Notes under the pieces: model-generated
Database searches by the model: none
Seen by the model: only the letters and a program-made list of their open reading frames with translations
What the model was told of the DNA's origin: nothing
Program-made: the position numbers and the translations under genes
NCBI RefSeq assembly: GCF_001270265.1
Contig: NZ_LGAP01000001.1
Location: 186,001-250,000, forward strand
Reading direction: 5' to 3'
DNA: 64,000 nt
Source: Ensifer adhaerens
Lineage (GTDB): Bacteria; Pseudomonadota; Alphaproteobacteria; Rhizobiales; Rhizobiaceae
Shown: one piece after another, positions 50,903 to 60,381 of the stretch
Numbering within the stretch: position 1 is the first letter of the stretch
Layout: each line of letters opens with the position of its first letter

Positions 50903-51115
50903 TCAGCGGTCCTTCGCCGGCTTTTCCATCCACTTGATGATCAGCATGGCCGGCAGCACCCAGAGCAGGCCGGTAAAGAAGAAGTACATGAGATGCACCC
51001 ACCAGGGTGCAGCGCCCAGCAGCAACGATGCAAAGGTGACGGCGGCGAGCGCATAGACGATGACGAGGATAATGATCAGGATCGTGCCGATCAGCTTTCT
51101 GAGACGTACGGGCAT
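50903..51115 (-). CDS. DUF2842 family membrane protein
   Basis: 70 residues with two helices (LIGTILIIILVIVYALAAV and WVHLMYFFFTGLLWVLPAML) and a basic N-terminus. Matches the DUF2842 pattern, which in alphaproteobacteria tends to sit beside the heme A synthase gene, as here. Function unknown. Confidence 0.8.
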   Translation of the reverse strand: MPVRLRKLIGTILIIILVIVYALAAVTFASLLLGAAPWWVHLMYFFFTGLLWVLPAMLIIKWMEKPAKDR

Positions 51116-51292
51116 TTCATTTCTTTCAAATGGCGCTAGGTCCTGACCCTAGATCTGGCCGCGACGGCATGCCGCAAAGGGTTCGGCCTTGTTTTGCATG
51201 CCGCTCTGGTGCAAATCAACGGCTTTCCGGCAGGCGCGGCGATGAACCGCTCGATCTCCCTGCCGCCAACCCCGCGAACCAGAGGGAAAGCC

Positions 51293-52396
51293 ATGGCAGG
51301 CGTCGAATTGGCGACAGAACAGATGCTCCGAAGCGAGATCGGCAGGACCGATCGCAACCGCCGGCAGATCCGCGGCTGGCTCGTTGTCGTTCTCTTCACG
51401 CTTTTCGCGCTGGTGCTTGTCGGTGGTGCGACGCGCCTGACGGAATCCGGCCTGTCGATCACCGAGTGGAAGCCGATCCACGGTGTCATCCCACCGCTGA
51501 CGGCCGAGGAATGGGAAGAAGAGTTTCAGCTCTATCAGCGCATCCCGCAATACCAGCAAATCAACAAGGGCATGACGGTCGGCGAATTCAAGACGATCTT
51601 CTGGTGGGAATGGGCGCACCGGCTGCTGGCCCGCAGCATCGGCGTGATCTTCGCGGTGCCGCTCGCCTTCTTCTGGCTGACGGGTCGGGTCGAACGCCGG
51701 CTGCGCTGGCCGCTTCTCGGCATTCTGGCGCTCGGCGGCTTCCAGGGTTTTATCGGCTGGTGGATGGTTTCGTCCGGTCTGGTTGAGCGGACCAACGTCA
51801 GTCAATACAGGCTGGCGACCCACCTCGTCATCGCCTGCCTGATCTTTGCCGCCTGCATGTGGATCCAGCGCGGCCTTTGTCCGCACTCCGACGATGCTGC
51901 GCCGACGGATCGCTCACGCAGGATGGCGGCCATCATCGCCATCATGAGCCTGTTCCAGATCTATCTCGGCGCGCTGGTTGCCGGGCTCGATGCGGGTTTC
52001 AGCTACAATACCTGGCCGCTGATGGATGGCGCATGGATCCCGTCCGATCTTTTCCTGCAGCACCCCTGGTGGATCAATGTCTTCGAGAACCCGAAGACCG
52101 TGCAGTTCATCCACCGGATCGGCGCCTATGTGCTCTTCGCGCTGGCGCTGATGCATGTGATTGCCTCGGTGCGGGCAGCGCCGGAATCCACGCATGCGCG
52201 CCGCTCGGTGTTGCTGTTCGTGCTCGTCAGCATTCAGGCGGTCATTGGCATCACCACGCTCGTGCTGCAGGTGCCGGTCGGCTGGGGCGTCCTGCATCAG
52301 GGTGGCGCGCTGGTGGTACTCGGCTTTGCCATTGCGCATTGGCGCGGCTTCATCGGCGAGTATCCAAAGCCGGCCGCGATCGAGCTGCGCAGCTAA
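51293..52396 (+). CDS. ctaA: Heme A synthase (COX15/CtaA)
   Basis: Oxidises heme O to heme A for aa3-type cytochrome oxidase; inner membrane. 367 residues with eight helices. [19 protein letters not shown] near residue 45, [12 protein letters not shown] near 108, [12 protein letters not shown] near 180, [18 protein letters not shown] near 270 and LHQGGALVV near 340 carry the heme-ligand histidines. The ATG at 51293 has GAGGGAAAGCC upstream; frame upstream to 51194 was rejected. Confidence 0.95.
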   Translation: MAGVELATEQMLRSEIGRTDRNRRQIRGWLVVVLFTLFALVLVGGATRLTESGLSITEWKPIHGVIPPLTAEEWEEEFQLYQRIPQYQQINKGMTVGEFKTIFWWEWAHRLLARSIGVIFAVPLAFFWLTGRVERRLRWPLLGILALGGFQGFIGWWMVSSGLVERTNVSQYRLATHLVIACLIFAACMWIQRGLCPHSDDAAPTDRSRRMAAIIAIMSLFQIYLGALVAGLDAGFSYNTWPLMDGAWIPSDLFLQHPWWINVFENPKTVQFIHRIGAYVLFALALMHVIASVRAAPESTHARRSVLLFVLVSIQAVIGITTLVLQVPVGWGVLHQGGALVVLGFAIAHWRGFIGEYPKPAAIELRS

Positions 52397-52417
52397 AGCC
52401 GGCAATCGGACATACAG

Positions 52418-52505
52418 AAAGACCCCGGCGAGCATCTGAACAAACCCCCGAAGTTGGAGGTCCAGCTTTCGGGGGTCAGTTCAGCATCTCTCCGGGGCCT
52501 TTCTT
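52418..52505. terminator. Nested bidirectional terminator between ctaA and argC
   Basis: Long imperfect inverted repeat: outer arms AAAGACCCCGGCGAGCATCT with a matching AGCATCTCTCCGGGGCCTTT, inner stem CCCCCGAAG / CTTTCGGGGG. It lies between convergent genes and ends in TTTCTT on the plus strand. Confidence 0.8.
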
Positions 52506-52529
52506 GTTCGTTCCGATGGCTGCAAGCGA

Positions 52530-53462
52530 TTAAGCAGACAGCATCAAATCCATGTTCTGGACGGCGGCGCCCGAGGCACCCTTGCCAAGATTGTCGAGCA
52601 GGGCGACGAGGTTCACGTGAGTTCCGCCTGGCGTGCCGAACACGAACAGTTTCATCGTATCTTCACCGGCAAGTTCCGTGGCATCGATGCGGCCGAGCTT
52701 TTCGCTGGCGGCAAGCGGGACCACTTCGACGATCGACTGGCCGCTATAATGTTCGACGAGCGCCGCATGAATGCTCTCGACCGTCGCGCCGGAGGCGAGA
52801 TCGTCGAGATAGAGCGGAACCTGCACGATCATGCCCTGCGGGAACTTGCCGACCGAAGGCGCAAACACGGGCGCGCGGTCGAGAAGGCCGTGCATCTTCA
52901 TTTCGGGCACATGCTTGTGCTTGAGTGTCAGCCCGTAGAGGAAATGCGGCGCACTGATGTGATCCGGGTTTGCCTCGTCCTCCATCTGCGCGATCATCTG
53001 CTTGCCGCCACCGGTGTAGCCGGAAACGGCGTTGACCGTTACCGGGTATCCATCGGGTAGGATGCCGGCCTGGCGCAGCGGCCGGATCACGCCGATCGCA
53101 CCCGTCGGGTAGCAGCCGGGATTGGCGACATGACGCGCATCGCGGATCTTGGCGGGCTGTGCCTTGTCCATCTCGGCAAACCCGTAGGCCCAGTCCGGTG
53201 CGATCCGGTGCGCGGTCGAGGTATCGATGATGCGCACCCGGTTGTTGCCGGCAACCATGGAGACAGCCTCGCGCGACGCATCGTCCGGCAGGCAGAGGAT
53301 TGCGATGTCGGCGTTGTTCAGAAGGTCTTCACGCATCGCGGCGTTGCGTCGCTCGGCTTCCGGTATCGACAGGAGTTCGAGATCGCTGCGGCCGGCCATG
53401 CGGGTGCGGATCTGCAGCCCGGTGGTGCCGTGTTCGCCATCGATGAAGATCTTCGGTTTCAT
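52530..53462 (-). CDS. argC: N-acetyl-gamma-glutamyl-phosphate reductase (short type)
   Basis: NADPH-dependent third step of arginine synthesis; 310 residues, matching the shorter class of Arg[17 protein letters not shown] at the N-terminus binds the cofactor, and the catalytic cysteine is in [16 protein letters not shown] near residue 116. [13 protein letters not shown] near 147 is conserved. In this genus the gene often follows the ribosomal rplM-rpsI genes; here speB and phhA lie between. Confidence 0.95.
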   Translation of the reverse strand: MKPKIFIDGEHGTTGLQIRTRMAGRSDLELLSIPEAERRNAAMREDLLNNADIAILCLPDDASREAVSMVAGNNRVRIIDTSTAHRIAPDWAYGFAEMDKAQPAKIRDARHVANPGCYPTGAIGVIRPLRQAGILPDGYPVTVNAVSGYTGGGKQMIAQMEDEANPDHISAPHFLYGLTLKHKHVPEMKMHGLLDRAPVFAPSVGKFPQGMIVQVPLYLDDLASGATVESIHAALVEHYSGQSIVEVVPLAASEKLGRIDATELAGEDTMKLFVFGTPGGTHVNLVALLDNLGKGASGAAVQNMDLMLSA

Positions 53463-53761
53463 GATTTTCCCGTTCTTCCAGAAGGTTACGAGTCATTCCG
53501 GAATCAATCTGGCACAGATTTGATTCAGTTTCTCAACGCCCCGTTCGCGCGTGAAGCGCCCGCCCGGTGGCGCGGTCGTATTCATATATAAGCAGCGGCC
53601 GCAGCCCGCAACCGGGCAGCCCGCGCTAGCAACGGTTCGGCGACGCGTGACGCCTGCGATGGCCGCTATCACGCGTGCCACTGATCGCGCGCTCGTCGAT
53701 CAGCATCTGCGCCAGCGTCAGGATGCGGGTCTGCTCAATCTCGATTGATGCCGGCCAGGCG
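53463..53761. other. argC-speB gap
   Basis: 299 bases. A minus-strand frame continues across part of it (LAQMLIDERAISGTRDS) but overlaps the speB end and lacks a start signal. No supported gene. Confidence 0.35.
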
Positions 53762-54724
53762 TCAGCGAAGTGTCGAACGCTCCGCCAGCTTTTCGGCGTG
53801 CAGGCCCAGCATGTACATGGCGACAGTCGCGCCGGCGATGGCGGTGACGTCGGCGTGGTCATAGGCAGGCGCGACTTCGACGACATCGCTGCCGACGACG
53901 GTCAGGGCTCCGAGCTTACGCAGGACCGAAAGTATCTTGGCGCTGGAAGGCCCGCCGGCAACCGGGGTGCCGGTGCCGGGGGCATAGGCCGGATCGAGGC
54001 AGTCGATATCGAAAGTCAGATAGGTCTTGCGCTCTCCAACCTGCTGGATGATGACGTCGGCAATGTCTGTGACGCTCATTTCCTCGACATCGTATCCATA
54101 GAGAATGCGGATGCCGCAATCCTCCGGCGCGTGGGTGCGTACGCCGATCTGGATCGATGCGTCGGTATCGATCAGGCCAGCGCGCGCCGCACGGCCGACA
54201 AAGGAGCCATGGTCGATGCGGCCGCGTTCGTCCGGCCAGGTATCCTGATGCGCATCGAACTGGACGAGTGCGAGGGGGCCGTGGATCGCGGCGTGAGCCT
54301 TGAGGATCGGGTAGGTGACGAAATGGTCGCCGCCGAGCGTCTGGAGATAGGCGCCGCTCTTCAGGATCTTTGCGGCTTCGCGCTCGATCGTCGCCGGCGT
54401 TTTCGAGTGGTTGCCATAGTCGAGCAGGCAGTCGCCGTAGTCGATCGTTGCCATTTCGGCAAAGAGGTCGCGCTCGAACGGGTATTGCGGATCGTTGTCG
54501 AAGATCGCCGACGCGCGGCGGATCGCCTGCGGCCCGAAACGCGCGCCGGGACGATTGGAAGTCGCGGCATCAAAGGGGATGCCCCAGACGACGGCATCGA
54601 CGTCCCTCAGCTGCTTGGAATATTTGCGCCGCATGAAAGAAAGGATGCCGGCATGCGTCGGGTCCGATGCCGCCGATGTGAGTGTGCGCGCCGTCAGCGC
54701 GTGATCGATCGTCCTGTTCGCCAT
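53762..54724 (-). CDS. speB: Agmatinase/ureohydrolase
   Basis: Manganese ureohydrolase of 320 residues, cytoplasmic, hydrolysing agmatine to putrescine and urea (or a related guanidino substrate). Metal ligands: GGDHFVTYP near residue 129, FDAHQDTW near 153 (the family usually has DAHxD), and TFDIDCLDPAYAPGTGTP near 230. GGGAGGCGGGAT sits just before the ATG at 54724. Related ureohydrolases acting on other guanidines are possible; the arginase-type SHxxH segment is absent. Confidence 0.87.
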   Translation of the reverse strand: MANRTIDHALTARTLTSAASDPTHAGILSFMRRKYSKQLRDVDAVVWGIPFDAATSNRPGARFGPQAIRRASAIFDNDPQYPFERDLFAEMATIDYGDCLLDYGNHSKTPATIEREAAKILKSGAYLQTLGGDHFVTYPILKAHAAIHGPLALVQFDAHQDTWPDERGRIDHGSFVGRAARAGLIDTDASIQIGVRTHAPEDCGIRILYGYDVEEMSVTDIADVIIQQVGERKTYLTFDIDCLDPAYAPGTGTPVAGGPSSAKILSVLRKLGALTVVGSDVVEVAPAYDHADVTAIAGATVAMYMLGLHAEKLAERSTLR

Positions 54725-54796
54725 ATCCCGCCTCCCGTGTATGGCGGAACGTTGGACAATCGTCGCCGGCAAGGCAAGTCCCTGCCGGCGAATTCT

Positions 54797-54902
54797 ACTG
54801 CATAATTCCTTAAATCCGTTCCGATTTAAGGATAAAATTATGCAGCAGATTCAAAGTGTTACAGCGTCCTTTGCGCGTCATATTTGACGCGCGGCGCTGT
54901 AA
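54797..54902. repeat. RIME-like palindromic intergenic repeat
   Basis: About 106 bases with two palindromes. The first pairs TGCATAATT-CCTTAAATC with GATTTAAGGATAAAATTATGCA (54799-54844). The second pairs TTACAGCG/TTGCGCGTCA with TGACGCGC/CGCTGTAA (54859-54902). This is the pattern I recall as the Rhizobium-specific intergenic mosaic element found in many copies in Sinorhizobium genomes. It lies between speB and phhA and may fold in the transcript. Confidence 0.75.
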
Positions 54903-54907
54903 TGCTG

Positions 54908-55699
54908 TCAGGACGCCTTGGCTTCGAAGGTCGGCGCGAAGTCGCCGAGCGCCTTGGCCTCGGTGATGCGCGCGCCGATGTCTTCTTCGATGATGGACTC
55001 AAGCTGCGCGAAGCTGTCGATGACGTAGTAGATCGGCTGGACGATATCGATGCGATAGGGGGTGCGCAGCACCGTCATCAGGTCGAAGGGGCGAAACTCG
55101 CTGGCCGACGGTTCCATCGCCGTGCGGGTCTCGTTCGGCGACGACACGATGCCGGCACCGAAGCAGCGGCGCCCTTGCGGCGTGTTGATCAGCCCGAACT
55201 CGACGGTGAACCAGAAGATCCGGAACATATGCCAGGAATAGCCTTTGCCGAGCGCGACGGCCTTTTCGCCGAAGCGGCGGACGAAGTTGGCGTAGCTTTG
55301 GTTGGTCAGGAGCGGGCAGTGGCCGAAGACCTCGTGAAAGATGTCGGGCTCTTCGATATAGTCGATATGTTCACGTCGGCGGATGAAGGTTGCGAGCGGA
55401 AACTTGCCCTCTGACAGAAGTTCGTAGAACCGCGATGGCGGGATCAATGCCGGTACGCCTTCGACACCGAAACCGGTGGTCTCCTGCAGGCGGCGGTTGA
55501 CGTCTCGCAGCTGCGGCACGCGGTCTGGGCCAAGGCCGAGTTTGCGCGCGCCTTCCAGATACTCGTCGCAGGCCTTGTCCGCGAGCAGCTTCATCTGTCG
55601 CTGGTAAAGCTCGCCCCAGATCGCATCCTCCTCGGGCGTGTAGTGATAGCTGCCATCCGGCTCGGGCAGTTTCGCGGTGTAGCTGCTTTCCATGGGCAT
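54908..55699 (-). CDS. phhA: Phenylalanine 4-monooxygenase
   Basis: Pterin- and iron-dependent hydroxylase converting phenylalanine to tyrosine; 263 residues, the usual bacterial monofunctional length. Iron ligands: PDIFHEVFGHCPLL (two histidines) near residue 120 and the glutamate in WFTVEFGLI near 165. FIRRREHIDYIEEPDI precedes. It is divergent from an Lrp-type regulator 112 bases away, as in other bacteria where that regulator controls phhA. Confidence 0.95.
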   Translation of the reverse strand: MPMESSYTAKLPEPDGSYHYTPEEDAIWGELYQRQMKLLADKACDEYLEGARKLGLGPDRVPQLRDVNRRLQETTGFGVEGVPALIPPSRFYELLSEGKFPLATFIRRREHIDYIEEPDIFHEVFGHCPLLTNQSYANFVRRFGEKAVALGKGYSWHMFRIFWFTVEFGLINTPQGRRCFGAGIVSSPNETRTAMEPSASEFRPFDLMTVLRTPYRIDIVQPIYYVIDSFAQLESIIEEDIGARITEAKALGDFAPTFEAKAS

Positions 55700-55811
55700 G
55701 ACGTCTCCTCATTCGTCAAAACATCCAGTTGTTGCAATTGTATCGCGAATGGCGCGAGTATTTGTTTCACAGTTGCCGGTGGAGTGCGCTGTTGCGGGAG
55801 GAAATTTCGAA

Positions 55812-56285
55812 ATGTCGTCAGATTTGAAGGAAACTTCCCACCCATTGCGCAAGCTGCTGCGGTTGATCCAGGCCGATAGCGGTCAGTCGCTGTCTGAGCT
55901 CGCGGAAAGGGCGGGCATGTCGCAAAGCTCGGCCTGGCGGCGGCTGCAGGAGCTGGAGGCGGACGGCGTGATCCGCAAGCGGGTGGCGCTGCTCGACCCG
56001 TCGAAGCTCGATCTGAAACTGTGCATCATCGCCCATGTGACGCTGGAGGATCATCACGACGAGGCGATCGCTGCTTTCTCGGCGGTTGTGCGCGACCGAC
56101 CGGAGATCATGGAGTGCTATGCGCTGTCGGGAACCTTCGACTACATGCTGAAGATCCGGGCGAACGACGTCGACAGCTACGATGCCTTCATGACGCGTTA
56201 TCTCATGCGCAATCCGCATGTGCGCACGGTGGTTTCGAGCTTCGTGCTGCGCGAGCTGAAATCGACGACCGAGCTGCCGATCTGA
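55812..56285 (+). CDS. Lrp/AsnC family regulator, probably of phhA
   Basis: 157 residues. N-terminal HTH: LLRLIQADSGQSLSELAERAGMSQSSAWRRLQELEADGVI at about 13-52. The C-terminal RAM domain (about 72-150) contains MECYALSGTFDYMLKIRANDVDSYDAF. ATG at 55812 is favoured: GGGAGGAAA lies 12-15 bases upstream, and the longer frame overlaps phhA. Divergent placement suggests amino-acid-responsive control of phhA. Confidence 0.9.
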   Translation: MSSDLKETSHPLRKLLRLIQADSGQSLSELAERAGMSQSSAWRRLQELEADGVIRKRVALLDPSKLDLKLCIIAHVTLEDHHDEAIAAFSAVVRDRPEIMECYALSGTFDYMLKIRANDVDSYDAFMTRYLMRNPHVRTVVSSFVLRELKSTTELPI

Positions 56286-56293
56286 CACAAAAA

Positions 56294-56315
56294 AAGGCCG
56301 GGCGAACCCGGCCTT
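56294..56315. terminator. Bidirectional terminator, Lrp gene / rpsI
   Basis: Stem AAGGCCGGG / CCCGGCCTT with loop CGAA. An A run on one side gives T runs for the leftward rpsI transcript. Confidence 0.85.
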
Positions 56316-56339
56316 CCAAAATGCAGTGTCTGCCAGCGA

Positions 56340-56807
56340 TTAACGCTTGGAGAACTGGAACGAACGACGGGCCTTGGCCTTGCCGTACTTCTTACGTTCA
56401 ACGACACGGCTGTCGCGGGTCAGGAAGCCGCCCTTCTTCAGGACCGGGCGCAGGCCCGGTTCGAAGTAGGTGAGCGCCTTGGAGATACCGTGACGAACGG
56501 CACCGGCCTGGCCGGAGAGACCGCCACCAGCGACCGTCGCGTCGATGTCGAACTGGCCATCACGGGCAGCTGCGACGATCGGCTGCTGCAGGATCATCTG
56601 CAGAACCGGACGAGCGAAGTAGTCGAGGTACGGCTTGCCGTTGATGGTGATCTTGCCCGAGCCGGGCTTGACCCATACGCGGGCGACAGCGTTCTTACGC
56701 TTGCCGGTCGCGTAGGAGCGGCCCTGAGCGTCGACCTTCTTGACGTGAACCGGAGCTGCCGGTTCCGCAGTCGTGGCGATTTCCTTGAGAGCGGAAAGGT
56801 CGGCCAT
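56340..56807 (-). CDS. rpsI: 30S ribosomal protein S9
   Basis: 155 residues with an N-terminal extension typical of alphaproteobacteria. The S9 core starts [28 protein letters not shown] near 30 and includes [19 protein letters not shown] near 98-116. The C-terminus [25 protein letters not shown] is the P-site-contacting tail. It overlaps the rplM stop by one base. Confidence 0.98.
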   Translation of the reverse strand: MADLSALKEIATTAEPAAPVHVKKVDAQGRSYATGKRKNAVARVWVKPGSGKITINGKPYLDYFARPVLQMILQQPIVAAARDGQFDIDATVAGGGLSGQAGAVRHGISKALTYFEPGLRPVLKKGGFLTRDSRVVERKKYGKAKARRSFQFSKR

Positions 56808-57271
56808 TAGGCGCTCCTTGTGTTCTTGCTGTTCAGCTTGGCGACGTCGAGGACGGCCGGCTGCTGTGCTTCATGCGGATGGTTCGTGCCTGCGTAAACG
56901 CGCAGGTTCTTCATCTGGCGACGGCCGAGCGGGCCGCGGGGAACCATGCGCTCGACGGCCTTCTCGATGACGCGCTCCGGGAAGCGGCCTTCGATGATCT
57001 GGCGCGCGGTGCGCTCCTTGATGCCGCCGGGGTAGCCGGTGTGCCAGTAGTACTTCTTGTCGGTGTACTTCTTGCCCGTGAGCACGGCCTTCTCGGCGTT
57101 GATCACGATGACGTTGTCGCCATCGTCAACATGCGGCGTGAAGGTGGCTTTGTGCTTGCCGCGCAGGCGGTTCGCGATGATGGAAGCGAGGCGACCAACA
57201 ACGAGGCCTTCGGCATCGATGATGATCCACTTCTTCTCCACCTCTGCAGGCTTCTGAACGAAGGTTGCCAT
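56807..57271 (-). CDS. rplM: 50S ribosomal protein L13
   Basis: 154 residues. [29 protein letters not shown] near 14-42 and [32 protein letters not shown] near 51-82 are the L13 signature. [31 protein letters not shown] follows. First gene of the rplM-rpsI operon with a strong promoter upstream. Confidence 0.98.
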   Translation of the reverse strand: MATFVQKPAEVEKKWIIIDAEGLVVGRLASIIANRLRGKHKATFTPHVDDGDNVIVINAEKAVLTGKKYTDKKYYWHTGYPGGIKERTARQIIEGRFPERVIEKAVERMVPRGPLGRRQMKNLRVYAGTNHPHEAQQPAVLDVAKLNSKNTRSA

Positions 57272-57329
57272 AACAAAACTCTTTCTTTGGACCCGAACGG
57301 CGAACCGCTGGGCGTTTCTTGTTGCTTGG

Positions 57330-57352
57330 TTTTGGCTGAAATTCAGCCAAAA
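57330..57352 (-). promoter_or_regulatory. Hairpin in the rplM-rpsI leader
   Basis: Eleven-base arms TTTTGGCTGAA / TTCAGCCAAAA with one central base. It lies in the 5' untranslated region between the promoter and the L13 start. There is no T run after it, so it is not an ordinary terminator. Autoregulation by L13 or S9 is possible. Confidence 0.5.
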
Positions 57353-57390
57353 GAAGAAAGCGGCCCGAGAGGGACCGCGATCTGAGGGTG

Positions 57391-57419
57391 CTTATACGCA
57401 AGCGCTAAACCGGCGTCAA
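57391..57419 (-). promoter_or_regulatory. Promoter of rplM-rpsI
   Basis: On the minus strand: TTGACG, 17-base spacer, TATAAG. Near-consensus sigma-70 spacing, about 120 bases ahead of the rplM start. Confidence 0.65.
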
Positions 57420-57496
57420 CAACGTGAATTTCGCCGACGTGAAATAAAACAATGCAAAAACAATATGTTATCTATGTGGTAGTTTGTTACCCCAAT

Positions 57497-57928
57497 TCAG
57501 TGCGGCGGAATCGAATAGGTCGCCGTCGCATGCGCCACGAGATCGTCGCTGCCGACCATGGCAACCGAGGCGTCGAGAACGGCCAATCGCTTGCCGAGCT
57601 TGAGGAGGCGGCAGGTGCATTCGAGCGGCTGCGGCTCCGGCTTGCGCAGGAAATTGATGTTGAGATTGGTGGTGACGGCGAGCGCCACCGGGCCGATATG
57701 GGCGATCAGCGCGATATAGGCCGAAACATCGGCAAGCGCGAAAAGCGTCGGGCCCGATACGGTGCCGCCCGGCCGGATATGACGCTCGTTCGGATCGAGC
57801 CGCATCTTCGCAAATCCGGGGCCGGTGGCAGTGACGTGGAACACCTTGCCGTCCGTGTGGACCTGGGGGAAGTCCGTGTCGAGAAACCGGTTCAGCTCTT
57901 CGACCGTCATGATGGGCTGGAATTTCAT
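57497..57928 (-). CDS. PaaI-type hotdog thioesterase
   Basis: 143 residues with a single hotdog fold. The conserved motif around HIRPGGTVSGPTLFALADVSAYIAL near residue 50-74 places the catalytic G-x-x-x-P/D segment. The alternating strands (LAVTTNLNINFLRKPEPQPL) complete the fold. It probably hydrolyses a short acyl-CoA. It is divergent from the enoyl-CoA hydratase gene, hinting at a shared acyl-CoA theme. Confidence 0.87.
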   Translation of the reverse strand: MKFQPIMTVEELNRFLDTDFPQVHTDGKVFHVTATGPGFAKMRLDPNERHIRPGGTVSGPTLFALADVSAYIALIAHIGPVALAVTTNLNINFLRKPEPQPLECTCRLLKLGKRLAVLDASVAMVGSDDLVAHATATYSIPPH

Positions 57929-58102
57929 CGGCAGCTTTTCCTTTGCGCAGGCTTTGGCACACTTAGTGAAGCCGACATGTGCTTTTGCGCAAGGCGGAAA
58001 AAGGTCTTAGTCGCTGCGCCCACCACCGACTTGAAAGGTCGCAAGAGGCGGCGTACCACGGATGCCCATTTACTGGGATAGACAAGACAGCAGGAGAAAA
58101 GC

Positions 58103-58924
58103 ATGGCGGACGTTGTTTCATTTCGGAAGGAGGAGCCGAGTGGATTGCTGGTACGCGAGCTTTCGGGGCCGGTGCTCCGGCTGACGCTCAACAATCCGCC
58201 GGCCAACGTGCTGTCGATTGAGCTGATGGAGGCATTGCACACGGCACTCGACGCCATTGCCCATTCTGGGGATATCAGGGTTGTGGTGCTGGCGGCATCC
58301 GGCAAGCTGTTTTCTGCGGGCCATGACCTCAAGGAAATGACGGCGCATCGGGCTGATGCCGATGGGGGCAGGGCGTTCTTCGAAACGACGATCCGTCTTG
58401 CTGCAGACCTGATGATGAAAATCACGCGACTGCCCCAGGCGGTCATCGCAGAGATCGACGGTCTCGCGACGGCTGCCGGCTGCCAGCTCGTTGCCAGTTG
58501 CGATCTGGCGATCTGCACCGACAGCTCCACCTTCTGTACCCCGGGTGTGAACATTGGCCTGTTCTGCTCGACGCCGATGGTGGCTCTGTCGCGCGCCGCA
58601 CACCGCAAGCAGGCGATGGAAATGCTTCTGACGGGCGAGACGATCGATGCATCGACCGCCAAGGATTTCGGCCTCGTCAATCGCATCGTGCCCCAGCAAT
58701 ATCTTCGCCAGGTCGTTGACAAATATGCAGCCGTCATCGCCTCGAAGTCGCCGCAGGCGCTGAAGATCGGCAAGGAAGCCTTCTATCGCCAGGCGGAAAT
58801 GAGCCTTCCCGAGGCTTACGATTACGCGGTCGGCGTCATGGTCGAAAACATGCTGGCCGGCGACGCCGAGAACGGCATCGGCGCCTTCCTCGGCAAGCGC
58901 ATGCCGGAGTGGACAGAGGAATAG
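58103..58924 (+). CDS. Enoyl-CoA hydratase/isomerase family protein
   Basis: 273 residues of the crotonase fold. Oxyanion-hole segments are SAGHDLKEM near residue 72 and the second block IDGLATAAGCQLVASCDLAI near 118-137. The usual second catalytic glutamate position (about 145-165) reads FCTPGVNIGLFCSTPMVAL with no Glu, so classic hydratase activity is uncertain. AGGAGAAAAGC precedes the ATG. Confidence 0.9.
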   Translation: MADVVSFRKEEPSGLLVRELSGPVLRLTLNNPPANVLSIELMEALHTALDAIAHSGDIRVVVLAASGKLFSAGHDLKEMTAHRADADGGRAFFETTIRLAADLMMKITRLPQAVIAEIDGLATAAGCQLVASCDLAICTDSSTFCTPGVNIGLFCSTPMVALSRAAHRKQAMEMLLTGETIDASTAKDFGLVNRIVPQQYLRQVVDKYAAVIASKSPQALKIGKEAFYRQAEMSLPEAYDYAVGVMVENMLAGDAENGIGAFLGKRMPEWTEE

Positions 58925-58927
58925 CGG

Positions 58928-59764
58928 TCAGGTCAGTTTCAGGAGAAGGGCGCCGAGCGCGATCACGCAGGCGGCGGCAATGCGCCAGACGCTGACGCGC
59001 TCCTTCAGAAACACGACCGAGATGACGACGGCGAACAGGATCGAGGTCTCACGCAGAGCCGCGACGCTGGCGACCGGCGCCTTCGTCATCGCCCAAAGCG
59101 CCAGACCGTAGGCGCCAATGGAGCCAGCACCACCGATGAGGCCGCGCCACCAGTGCTTGTAGACGTGGCGGGCCACCGGCTTGATGCCCCGCCGAGCAAA
59201 AGCCCAGGTAAACAGCAACACCGGCGGAAGCAGCGCCATCCACAAAGTGTAGGAGATCGCGTTGCCCGAAACACGGGCGCCGATGCCGTCGACAAAGGTA
59301 TAGCATGCGATCACGCAGGCATTAAGCAGCGCCAGGATGATCGCATGCTTGCCGCCCTTGCGCGCTTCGAACGCGAGCGTCAGCACGCCGACGCTGATCG
59401 TCAGCACGCCCGCCATTGCGCCGGTTGTCAGCTGTTCGCCGATGATGACGCTGCTGGTGGACGCGACGATAAGGGGCGCTACGCCGCGCATCAGGGGATA
59501 GACGAGGCCGATATCGCCGGCACGGTAGGAGGCCGCGACCAACTGGAAATAGGCAAACTGGAAGAGTGCCGAAACCAGAATGAACGGCCAGGCTTCCGGC
59601 TGCGGCAATGGCAGGAATGGCAGGAAGGGGATGGCGACGACCGCTGCGCCGAGCGCAATCATTGCCGCATCGAGCGATTTCTCCGAACCAGCCTTGACCA
59701 GGGCATTCCAGGTCGCGTGCAACAACGCCCCGAAAAGGACGAGCGCAATGACATCAAGGGGCAA
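58928..59764 (-). CDS. EamA/DMT family permease
   Basis: 278 residues with ten helices in two EamA repeats. YPLMRGVAPLIVASTSSVIIGEQLT closes the first half, and ETSILFAVVISVVFLKERVSVWRI the second. Start chosen as TTG at 59764 because GAGG lies eight bases upstream; ATG at 59860 would add a non-membrane extension. Substrate unknown. Convergent with the hydratase gene, four bases between stops. Confidence 0.85.
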   Translation of the reverse strand: MPLDVIALVLFGALLHATWNALVKAGSEKSLDAAMIALGAAVVAIPFLPFLPLPQPEAWPFILVSALFQFAYFQLVAASYRAGDIGLVYPLMRGVAPLIVASTSSVIIGEQLTTGAMAGVLTISVGVLTLAFEARKGGKHAIILALLNACVIACYTFVDGIGARVSGNAISYTLWMALLPPVLLFTWAFARRGIKPVARHVYKHWWRGLIGGAGSIGAYGLALWAMTKAPVASVAALRETSILFAVVISVVFLKERVSVWRIAAACVIALGALLLKLT

Positions 59765-59934
59765 GATGAAACCTCGGTGGACGATGGGGCAGGCCGTTGC
59801 CAGCGTTGTCGCGCCACTGTACGGGAAAAGCAACCGGAAACTGGCCGGATGATGCCCCATGCAGGGTCACCGCCGAGATCGGGCGTTCGATTGACACGTG
59901 CCGTCACCGTGCCAACTATACACGCGTTTAACAG

Positions 59935-60381
59935 ATGAGTTCGGATCAAAACATGAACCACGACGCCTACCCGGATTATTACCTCGCCGACATCCTGCGT
60001 TCGACAAAGACGATCGCCCTCGTCGGCGCATCGCCGAACGCCGAGCGGCCGAGCCATCGGGTGATGGCCTTCCTTCTGCGCAAGGGCTATCGCGTCATCC
60101 CCATCAATCCGGGTCATGTCGGCAAGACGATCCTCGATCAGCCTGTCGTGGGCCGGCTCGCCGACATCAAGGAGCCGATCGACATGGTCGACGTCTTTCG
60201 TGCGGCCGCTGCGCTGCCGGCGCTCGTCGACGAGATCCTGGCGCTCGAGGCCTTGCCGAAGGCGATCTGGGGTCAGCTGTCGGTGAGGCATGACGCCGCC
60301 GCCGCCAAGGCGGAGGCAGCCGGCATCAAGGTCGTCATGGATCGCTGTCCGGCGATGGAATATCCACGCCTGATCAGTTGA
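59935..60381 (+). CDS. CoA-binding domain protein
   Basis: 148 residues of a stand-alone CoA_binding (YccU-like) Rossmann fold. KTIALVGASPNAERPSHRVMAFLLRKGYRVIPINPG near residues 25-60 is the nucleotide-binding signature, and DMVDVFRAAAALPALVDEIL follows. It precedes metZ by 215 bases in the same direction. A role linked to methionine metabolism is only suggested by context. Confidence 0.87.
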   Translation: MSSDQNMNHDAYPDYYLADILRSTKTIALVGASPNAERPSHRVMAFLLRKGYRVIPINPGHVGKTILDQPVVGRLADIKEPIDMVDVFRAAAALPALVDEILALEALPKAIWGQLSVRHDAAAAKAEAAGIKVVMDRCPAMEYPRLIS

